A stretch of DNA of 64,000 nucleotides. It comes from Caballeronia sp. NK8 (GTDB lineage Bacteria; Pseudomonadota; Gammaproteobacteria; Burkholderiales; Burkholderiaceae). This document shows, in pieces, positions 57,731 to 64,000 of this stretch. Both the position numbers and the translations under genes were made by a program. The stretch covers positions 248,001 through 312,000 of the forward strand of contig NZ_AP024323.1 of the NCBI RefSeq assembly GCF_018408855.1. The letters are read 5' to 3'. The notes beneath the pieces were generated by a model. It was not told the origin of the DNA and did not search any database. It was given only the letters and a program-made list of their open reading frames with translations. Numbering within the stretch: position 1 is the stretch's first letter; every line of letters begins with the position of its first letter.

Positions 57731-58924
57731 ATGCCAACCCCCTCCAACACAAACCTCACCGTCATCGCCGACCTCTCCGACGACGCCCCGTCGCTGCGCG
57801 CGATCCGCCACGACATCCACCGTCATCCGGAACTGTCCTACGAAGAGACACGCACCGCCGCGCTCGTCGCCGAGCGGCTGGAAGAGTGGGGCTGGCAGGT
57901 CACGCGCGGGGTCGGCGGCACGGGCGTCGTCGGCACTTTGAAAGCGGGCGATGGCGCGAAGAGCATCGGCCTGCGCGCCGACATGGACGCGCTGCCGATC
58001 ATCGAGCAGACCGGCAAGCCCTACGCGAGCGAGACGCACGGCAAGATGCACGCGTGCGGCCACGACGGCCACACGACGATGCTGCTCGGCGCCGCGCGTC
58101 ATCTCGCGCGCACGCGGCGTTTCAGCGGCACGGTGCATCTGTACTTTCAGCCGGCGGAAGAGCACGGCGTGCCGAGCGGCGCGCAGCAGATGATCGCGGA
58201 AGGCCTGTTCGAGCGCTTTCATTGCGATGCCGTGTTCGGCGTGCACAACCATCCCGGCGCGCAGCCGGGCACATTCCTGTTCCGCAAGGGGCCGTTCATG
58301 GCGGCGGGCGATCAGGTGTCGATCGTGATCGAGGGCGTCGGCGGGCACGCGGCGCGTCCGCATCTCTCGGTCGATCCGGTCGTGGTGACGGCGAGCATCG
58401 TGATGGCGCTGCAGACGATCGTCGCGCGCAATGTCGATCCGGCGCAGCCGGCCGTCGTCACGGTCGGCTCGATGCACGCGGGCACGGTCAACAACGTCAT
58501 CCCGAACCGCGCGACGCTGGAACTGTCGGTACGTTCGTTCGACCCGCAGGTGCGCGAGCTGCTCAAGCGCCGCATCAAGGAACTGGTCGAAGCGCAGGCC
58601 GCGAGCTACGGCGCGACGGCGACGGTGAAGTATCTGGAAGGCTATCCGGTCGTCGTCAATTCGGACGCGGAGACGGAATTCGCGATTCAGGTGGCGCGCG
58701 AGCTGGTCGGCGAGCAGAACGTCGTCGCGCACGCGGATTTGCTGATGGGCAGCGAGGATTTCGCGTTCATGCTGCAGGCGCGGCCGGGCTCGTTCCTGCG
58801 TCTCGGCAACGGTGCGGGCGAGGACGGCTGCATGGTCCACAACCCGCATTACGATTTCAACGACAAAAATTTGCCGATCGGCGCGGCGTACTGGGCGAGG
58901 CTCGTCGAACGATTCCTCGCCTGA
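57731..58924 (+). CDS. M20-family amidohydrolase (hippurate hydrolase-like)
   Basis: 397 residues. Metal motif HACGHDGHTTMLLGAA near 98-113, GLRADMDALP near 77-86 and FQPAEEHG, then GSEDFAF near 337-343. It hydrolyses N-acyl amino acids. No signal peptide. The start is the ATG at MPTPSNT; the ribosome site is not clear. Confidence 0.93.
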   Translation: MPTPSNTNLTVIADLSDDAPSLRAIRHDIHRHPELSYEETRTAALVAERLEEWGWQVTRGVGGTGVVGTLKAGDGAKSIGLRADMDALPIIEQTGKPYASETHGKMHACGHDGHTTMLLGAARHLARTRRFSGTVHLYFQPAEEHGVPSGAQQMIAEGLFERFHCDAVFGVHNHPGAQPGTFLFRKGPFMAAGDQVSIVIEGVGGHAARPHLSVDPVVVTASIVMALQTIVARNVDPAQPAVVTVGSMHAGTVNNVIPNRATLELSVRSFDPQVRELLKRRIKELVEAQAASYGATATVKYLEGYPVVVNSDAETEFAIQVARELVGEQNVVAHADLLMGSEDFAFMLQARPGSFLRLGNGAGEDGCMVHNPHYDFNDKNLPIGAAYWARLVERFLA

Positions 58925-58933
58925 TCGAAAGCC

Positions 58934-60484
58934 TTACGCCGGCAGCCTGAAACTCCCGATCGCCTCGCGCAGCACATCCACCTGATCCTTCAGCGAATGC
59001 GCAGCGGCGGCCGCCTCTTCGACGAGCGCGGCGTTCTGCTGCGTCACCTGATCCATCTCGACAACGGCGCGGTTCACCTGCTCGATGCCCGCGCTCTGCT
59101 CGCGCGACGCGTGGCTGATCTCGTCGAGAATCTCGTTCACGCGGCGCACCGACTGCACGATCTCGGTCATGGTCGAGCCCGCGTTCGTCACGAGCGACGC
59201 TCCTTGCTGCACCGTCTGCGTCGAGGTCTCGATGAGCGCCTTGATCTCTTTCGCCGCCGTCGCCGAGCGCTGCGCGAGGCTGCGCACTTCGGCCGCCACG
59301 ACCGCGAAGCCGCGTCCCTGTTCGCCCGCGCGCGCCGCTTCGACGGCCGCATTGAGCGCGAGGATGTTGGTCTGGAACGCGATGCCGTCGATCACGCCGA
59401 TGATGTCGCCGATCTGCTGCGAACTCGCGGTGATGCGCGTCATCGTGTCGATCACGTCGTCGACGACGCCGCTGCCGCGCGTCGCCACATCCGCCGCCTG
59501 CTCGGCGAGCCGCGCGGCCTGCGTGGCGCTGTCGGCATTGTTCTTCACGTTGGCGGTCATCTGATCCATGCTCGACGCGGTCTCTACGAGCGCCGCCGCC
59601 TGCTCTTCGGTGCGCTGCGAGAGATCGGTATTGCCCGCCGCGATTTCCGACGCGCCCACGTTGATGTTCTCGGTACCGTTGCGCACGCGCGAAACCGTCT
59701 CGACGAGCCCGCGCTGCATCACGCTGAGCGCGTGCAGGAGGCTGGTCGTGTCGTTCGGATGGACGTCGACGGCGCTCGTCAGGTCGCCGCGCGCGATGCG
59801 ATGCGCCGCGCCGACCGCAAGCTCCAGTTCGCCGCCGAGATTGCGCCGGATGCTGCGCAGCACGACGAGCATCGCCGCCGTCGCGATACCGCCGAGCAGC
59901 GCCGTGATCGCGAGCCAGCGCAACGCGCTCGCGTAGAACGCGCTCTGCACGTCGTCCATGTACATGCCCGTGACGAGATACCAGTCCCACTGCCCGAAGC
60001 GCTGCGAGTAGGAGAGCTTCGAAACCGGCTTGTCGCTGCCCGGCTTCGGCCACAGATAGCTGATGTAGCCGCCGCCCGGCTGATCGCCCGCCTTGACGAT
60101 ATCGACGAACAGGCGATTGCCCGCCGGATCGGTATAGGACGACAGATCCTTGCCGTTCATGGCCGGCTTGATCGGGTGCATGACCATCGTCGGATGCGAA
60201 TCGTTGATGGAGAGATAGCCGTCCGTGCCGTAACGGATCGCGCCGACCACTTCGAGCGCGCGCTTCTTTGCTTCGTCTTCGGTGAGCGTCTTGTTGGCCG
60301 CGAGGGCCGCGTAGTGCGCGGTGATGGCGTGCGCCTCGTTGACGAGGGTCTTCAGCTGCTCCTTGCGGTCGTCGATCATCGACGTGCGGTTTTGCCAGGC
60401 CCCGATGATCCCGATCGCGATCAAGCCGATCCACAGCACGGCGATCATCGAGCCGAGCTTTCTGTTCAACGTCATTCTGTTCAT
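58934..60484 (-). CDS. methyl-accepting chemotaxis protein with single-Cache domain
   Basis: 516 residues. Helix at 8-30, a single-Cache (sCache_2) sensor about 35-190 ([20 protein letters not shown]), a second helix near 192-212, HAMP, and a signalling domain with hairpin [19 protein letters not shown]. No C-terminal CheB/R-tether pentapeptide. It senses a small organic ligand. Confidence 0.93.
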   Translation of the reverse strand: MNRMTLNRKLGSMIAVLWIGLIAIGIIGAWQNRTSMIDDRKEQLKTLVNEAHAITAHYAALAANKTLTEDEAKKRALEVVGAIRYGTDGYLSINDSHPTMVMHPIKPAMNGKDLSSYTDPAGNRLFVDIVKAGDQPGGGYISYLWPKPGSDKPVSKLSYSQRFGQWDWYLVTGMYMDDVQSAFYASALRWLAITALLGGIATAAMLVVLRSIRRNLGGELELAVGAAHRIARGDLTSAVDVHPNDTTSLLHALSVMQRGLVETVSRVRNGTENINVGASEIAAGNTDLSQRTEEQAAALVETASSMDQMTANVKNNADSATQAARLAEQAADVATRGSGVVDDVIDTMTRITASSQQIGDIIGVIDGIAFQTNILALNAAVEAARAGEQGRGFAVVAAEVRSLAQRSATAAKEIKALIETSTQTVQQGASLVTNAGSTMTEIVQSVRRVNEILDEISHASREQSAGIEQVNRAVVEMDQVTQQNAALVEEAAAAAHSLKDQVDVLREAIGSFRLPA

Positions 60485-60593
60485 GTTGCGCCCGTCGCCT
60501 CTTTGCGTTGTCAGTTGCGACGGCGCATGCCGCCGCATGCCCGCTTTACGGCAGGCGCTGCGGCGGAATGTAGGGCGGGGAATACCCGTAGCG

Positions 60594-60755
60594 TCAGAGA
60601 CGGCGGATCGGGTCCTTGTCGGGCGGCGCGTCGGGGTGCTGCGGCTCGTCCGGGCGATGGCCCGGCGAAGGCGGCGTGAGCGGATCGGCTTCCGGATCGC
60701 GGTTCGGGTCCGCGATGGGATCCGGAACGGGACTGGTCTGCATGTCGAATTTCAT
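60594..60755 (-). CDS. small Pro/Asp-rich protein, 53 residues
   Basis: 53 residues, about half Pro and Asp ([25 protein letters not shown]), with GGGG a few bases before ATG. It lies just downstream of the GT9-like gene. Likely disordered; function unknown. Confidence 0.55.
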   Translation of the reverse strand: MKFDMQTSPVPDPIADPNRDPEADPLTPPSPGHRPDEPQHPDAPPDKDPIRRL

Positions 60756-60782
60756 GGTGTCCCCCTGATGGGTGGATCGATG

Positions 60783-61379
60783 CTACGCGGATTCGTGCGC
60801 CGCCGGCATGTGCAGCGTGAACGGCTGGCCCGGATGCGCGTCGCCGGTGGTCGAGAGCGCGGCGCGGGCGCGCGCGACGATCGCGTCGCTGCCGGTGTCG
60901 CGCGGATGCTCGGCGAGCACGATATGCGGCGTGCCGAGCGCGCGGGCCGCGGCGACGGGCGAGGATACGGCGGCATCGTCGGACAGGAGCAGGCGCGCGT
61001 TCGCGATCAGGCGCGGCAAAATCGCCGGCGCGACGGCGCCCGCGAGAAAGAGCGCGGCCGTCTGCATCGCGCCGAGCACGCCGGCGGTGCGCTCGGGTTC
61101 GGGCGCGTCGCCGACGATGGCGATCTGCCAGCCGTCGGCGGCGAGCTGATCGGCGACATCGGCGTAACGCTCGGCGGGCCAGGCGGGCGCCGCGTGGTGG
61201 CTGCCCGGATGAATCAGCACCAGACGCTCGCGCTCGATGCCGTGGAATGCGGCGAGTTCGGTGTAATCGGCATCGGACGGCGTGGCAGCTTCCGCGGATG
61301 GCGGCGGGGCGCACGGCTCGTCGGGAACGAGCGCGGTCGCGAGGTCGTCGCGCAACGTGGAAAGGGGAGTGGCTCGCAT
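60783..61379 (-). CDS. half-length glycosyltransferase family 9 (heptosyltransferase-like) protein
   Basis: 198 residues. ATG 61379 has AGGAG right upstream. After about 45 unrecognised residues, it has the GT9 donor-binding half (LVLIHPGSHHAAPAWPAERYADVADQL, IAIVGDAPE, then LLSDDAAVSSPVAAARALGTP). GT9 enzymes are about 330-350 residues, so the N-terminal acceptor half is missing. It is intact as an ORF, so it may be a reduced or regulatory protein rather than an enzyme. Confidence 0.6.
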   Translation of the reverse strand: MRATPLSTLRDDLATALVPDEPCAPPPSAEAATPSDADYTELAAFHGIERERLVLIHPGSHHAAPAWPAERYADVADQLAADGWQIAIVGDAPEPERTAGVLGAMQTAALFLAGAVAPAILPRLIANARLLLSDDAAVSSPVAAARALGTPHIVLAEHPRDTGSDAIVARARAALSTTGDAHPGQPFTLHMPAAHESA

Positions 61380-61619
61380 CCTGGCTCCTGCAAGTGACGT
61401 GGCCTGATTTCGATGGTCCGCGCATTCGCGGAGGCTCGGGCGCTTGGCAAGCACCCGCCATGCCCGGAAGGGTTCCGGCGCGTCACGCCGGACGGCGCGC
61501 GTGCCGCAGGGACAGAGTGCATCCCGGACCGTGACAGTTTGAGCGTCCGTTGCGGCATCTGTCACGTATTGAAGGAGCCACGGCGGCCCTCGTCAAGCCG
61601 GGAGGTTTCGACGCCGAAG

Positions 61620-61656
61620 AAAAAAGCCGCCGCCTCGCGATGGCGAGGCGGCGGCT
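61620..61656 (-). terminator. strong rho-independent terminator for the minus strand
   Basis: A 14-bp perfect stem AGCCGCCGCCTCGC / GCGAGGCGGCGGCT with a 4-base loop and a T run on the minus strand, just past the DUF2721-like gene. Confidence 0.93.
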
Positions 61657-61688
61657 CGATGTGCGGCTCGTGCGGCGGCCGGCGGCGC

Positions 61689-62183
61689 TCAGGTTTCGCC
61701 GTTGCCGTCGTCGGCGGGCAGCGTCTTCGGCGTGAACGCTTCGGCGCGGCGGCGGATGTCATCGACTTCGCCTGTCACGAAGGTGCGGCTGTCGGCAGCG
61801 AGCGCCTGCTGGTAGGACATGCCTTCCGGCACGCGATGCAGCAGCGCGCGCAGCTCGCCTTGCGTCGTCTGCTCGACCGGCTCGAAATTGTAGAGGCCGA
61901 GTTCGAGTTCGGCGCGCTCGTGAAGGATGAACAGGCACGACGCGAACACCGCAACGGCGAGCACTTCCTGCAAGCCGAAGCGAAATTCGTGCGGCACCGG
62001 CGAAAACGGCAGCCACGCGATGACCGCCGCGCCCGCCAGCGCCAGCGCGATCGTGGCGTTGAGCAGGATTTGCAGACGCGCGACGATGCGCTCGCGTTCG
62101 GTCTTCAGCTGCCCCGCCGATTTCGGCACGAGCGCAACGAGGGATTGTTGACGGCGGAGTTCTTCGAGCGGGAGAGCGGCCAT
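61689..62183 (-). CDS. DUF2721-like two-span membrane protein
   Basis: 164 residues. A cytosolic start with RERIVARLQILLNATIALALAG, then helices near 42-62 and 73-90 (VLAVAVFASCLFILHE), and a 70-residue C-terminal part. The layout recalls DUF2721, but this link is uncertain. Function unknown. Confidence 0.6.
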   Translation of the reverse strand: MAALPLEELRRQQSLVALVPKSAGQLKTERERIVARLQILLNATIALALAGAAVIAWLPFSPVPHEFRFGLQEVLAVAVFASCLFILHERAELELGLYNFEPVEQTTQGELRALLHRVPEGMSYQQALAADSRTFVTGEVDDIRRRAEAFTPKTLPADDGNGET

Positions 62184-62302
62184 GGAGGTGTGGTCGGAAC
62201 CTTCGGTGAGCGCCAAAGCGGCGCGACACCGGTATAACGCGCGGCTTACAGGTGCGTTGACGGCGCTTTCGTCTTGTTGCGACTCGTTTCGTCCTGTTGC
62301 AT

Positions 62303-63802
62303 TTAGCGCGCGCGATTCTGGACGGGCGTGCGGATGGTCGCGGTGCCGTCCGCGATCTGCTGCGCGAAAACCAGCGCCTCGACGATCGTTCCGAAGACTT
62401 CCGCGCGTACGTGGTCGTCGGCGAGACGCAACAGATACGACGGGTGATAAGTCGGCACGATGATGTGTCCCTTGTGCTCGATGGTCTTGCCGAGATACTC
62501 GGACAGCGCCGTGCGATGCCCCGTGAGCGCCTTCAGCGCCGTCGCTCCGAGCGCGACGACGACTTTCGGCGCGACGCGTTTCAGTTCTTCGTCGAGCCAG
62601 TAGCGGCAGGCTTCGCGCTCGCGCTGCGCGGGTGCGAGATGTGCGCGTTCCTCGCCGTGCGCTTCCCACTTGAAGTGCTTCACCGCGTTGGTCAGATACA
62701 GCGATGCGCGCGCGATCTGCGCTTCGGCGAGCGCATCGTCGAGCAGCTTGCCCGCCGGGCCGACGAACGGCTGGCCCGCGCGGTCTTCCTGATCGCCCGG
62801 CTGCTCGCCGACGAGCATCACGCGCGCATCGGCGGGACCGACGCCCGGCACGGCCTGCGTCGCGTTGCGCCAGAGCGCGCAGCGCCGGCACGCGTCGAGC
62901 GACGGCGGTTCGGTGAGCAGCGTGCCCTTGATCGGCTCCAGATCCGTGTTGATGGCCACTTCCATCTCGGGCGGCACATTGCGCGGATGGCGCTCGCGCC
63001 GCGAATAGGGATCGGCGCGGGAAATGAGCGCGGGGTCGGTGCGCGCGTTCTCCGGGCTTTTCCAGTAGCGCACCGGCATGTGCGACGCCATTTCGGCGGC
63101 GTTCGCCTGCGCCGGCGCGAACGTGCTCTCGTAATACGCGAGCCAGAGCGCCTCGATGGCGTCGCCGCTCACCGCTTCGCCGCTCATTGCGGTATCGCCG
63201 AAGTCCATTGGCTTTTCCTCCGGCTCGCTCGTGCGATCCACGCGCAGCAGCGCGCCGTCCCAGAAGGCGGCGCCGTGCGGCGTGGCGATCATCCACGTGG
63301 CGCTGCCCATGCGCGTGGCGAAGTGCAGCGCGGCGTGCTCCAGCAGGTCGTGCACCGGCTCGAACCAGCTGATGAACTCGGGTGGCCCGAGCGACGAATC
63401 GCGATGCCTGAAACGCAGCACCTTGCGCATTTCGCGCTCCTCGGCCTCGACCATTTCGATCATCTGGCGCAGCCGATGCCCGTCCGCGTCATCCGGCGAC
63501 GCGATCGCGCGGTCGCCCTGCGTCCAGCGCCACAGCGCCTTGTACAGAAACGGCCAGCGGTCCGGCGCGCGATAGCACGCCGCCGTTTCCAGCATGGCGA
63601 GAAATTCGCGCGCGACCCTGACCGGCTTCCTCGCGTTCGGGTCCACCGAACCGGGCGGAGGCGGATCGATGCAGCCGAACACCGTCGCCGAGGCATCCGA
63701 CTCGCGCCACAGCACGTCCTCCGGCCGCACGCCCTCCGTCAGGAGATTGCGCGCTTCGGTACGCCAGGCCGCAAACGATGGATCGATGGTGACGCTTTTC
63801 AT
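62303..63802 (-). CDS. DUF4130-UdgX fusion, uracil-DNA binding repair protein
   Basis: 499 residues. Residues 1-270 form the DUF4130 domain (AREFLAMLETAACYRAPDRW, LWRWTQGDRA), and residues 290-499 a UdgX-type family-4-like uracil-DNA glycosylase: FeS Cys C305 and C308, GEQPGDQED at 332-340, KHFKW at 375-379, a loop with His388, and HPSYLLR near 453-459. UdgX links covalently to the uracil site through the His. A perfect LexA box lies just upstream, so SOS control is likely. Confidence 0.9.
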   Translation of the reverse strand: MKSVTIDPSFAAWRTEARNLLTEGVRPEDVLWRESDASATVFGCIDPPPPGSVDPNARKPVRVAREFLAMLETAACYRAPDRWPFLYKALWRWTQGDRAIASPDDADGHRLRQMIEMVEAEEREMRKVLRFRHRDSSLGPPEFISWFEPVHDLLEHAALHFATRMGSATWMIATPHGAAFWDGALLRVDRTSEPEEKPMDFGDTAMSGEAVSGDAIEALWLAYYESTFAPAQANAAEMASHMPVRYWKSPENARTDPALISRADPYSRRERHPRNVPPEMEVAINTDLEPIKGTLLTEPPSLDACRRCALWRNATQAVPGVGPADARVMLVGEQPGDQEDRAGQPFVGPAGKLLDDALAEAQIARASLYLTNAVKHFKWEAHGEERAHLAPAQREREACRYWLDEELKRVAPKVVVALGATALKALTGHRTALSEYLGKTIEHKGHIIVPTYHPSYLLRLADDHVRAEVFGTIVEALVFAQQIADGTATIRTPVQNRAR

Positions 63803-63825
63803 CGGCGAGCGGAATCAGAAAAGTA

Positions 63826-63841
63826 CTGTATATCCATACAG
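63826..63841. promoter_or_regulatory. LexA (SOS) box
   Basis: CTGT-N8-ACAG, in a longer palindrome TACTGTA...TACAGTA, 24 bases upstream of the UdgX start. It also faces the divergent gene at the right edge. Confidence 0.85.
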
Positions 63842-63989
63842 TAATTCTATCGATATCCGCTGCTTTGCGGCAACTTTTTGGGTGGCGTTTCGGTTGATGA
63901 AACATGGGAACGGCCATTGCTGAAAACGATCCATCGCCGCTATCGATTGCTTGTCGATGGTGGCCGACCCATCGGAAACCGGAGCCGAC

Positions 63990-64000
63990 ATGCTTGCGAT
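63990..64000 (+). CDS. start of a divergent gene, cut by the window end
   Basis: ATG preceded by GGAG with five-base spacing. Only three codons and part of a fourth are in view, so no identity can be given. It is divergent from the UdgX gene and shares the LexA box region; a repair gene is plausible. Confidence 0.35.

Noticed and set aside
58997..60679. 560-codon plus-strand frame opposite the chemoreceptor
   Set aside because: Shadow frame; the minus strand has a full MCP with Cache, HAMP and signalling hairpin.

Overview
The window is about 64 kb of GC-rich DNA (visibly above 60 percent GC) from a beta-proteobacterium of the Burkholderia sensu lato group; Caballeronia or Paraburkholderia would fit. 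This rests on codon bias, on recognisable protein variants and on gene families typical of the group. No rRNA, tRNA, CRISPR array, phage or transposase gene is visible. Most of it reads as accessory or secondary-replicon metabolism: short operons, each with its own regulator.

Region by region. 0-10.4 kb is an oxalate-type CoA module: an oxalate/formate antiporter with a LysR gene, a ketopantoate-reductase-like enzyme, a small membrane ORF with a GntR/FCD regulator, divergent sucCD and frc (formyl-CoA:oxalate CoA-transferase), a fumarylacetoacetate-hydrolase-family enzyme and a multi-pass membrane protein. Four copies of a TTGTATATCA-like site lie at the promoters of this block and probably form the GntR regulon. 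10.5-12.7 kb holds a CsbD-like protein and a KaiC-like ATPase/CheY pair. 13-22 kb holds small exported proteins, an OmpA lipoprotein, Ogt, an exported nuclease, an alpha/beta hydrolase, MATE and YnfA transporters, a DUF2891 protein and a KgtP-type 2-oxoglutarate permease. 22.9-28.2 kb is an AraC-controlled acyl-CoA operon (dehydrogenase, synthetase, 3-hydroxyisobutyryl-CoA-hydrolase-like protein).

31-34.3 kb is a periplasmic quinoprotein operon (PQQ alcohol dehydrogenase, dihaem cytochrome c, ankyrin protein), followed by a 602-bp imperfect palindrome. 35-39 kb is an ECF sigma, anti-sigma-like, metal-sensor-like, DUF1800 and DUF1501 operon. 39-50.4 kb is mixed: small cell-envelope proteins, LysR with an exported epoxide-hydrolase-like enzyme, glutathionyl-hydroquinone reductase, hydroxyacyl-CoA dehydrogenase, a YadGH-type ABC exporter, a Tat-like MsrB, an isochorismatase-fold protein, a patatin and a metallophosphoesterase. 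50.5-54.9 kb is the GABA catabolic set gabD-gabT with divergent gabR.

The most unusual part is 55.2-57.4 kb, an AT-richer patch with two genes on the minus strand. One encodes a lipoyl domain fused to a CAP12/Pycsar-type TIR NADase domain; the other encodes a trypsin-like serine peptidase. It looks like an undescribed defence or conflict cassette. The right end holds an M20 amidohydrolase, a chemoreceptor, a half-length GT9 protein, a DUF2721-type protein, and a DUF4130-UdgX fusion preceded by a perfect LexA box, which suggests SOS-controlled DNA repair.
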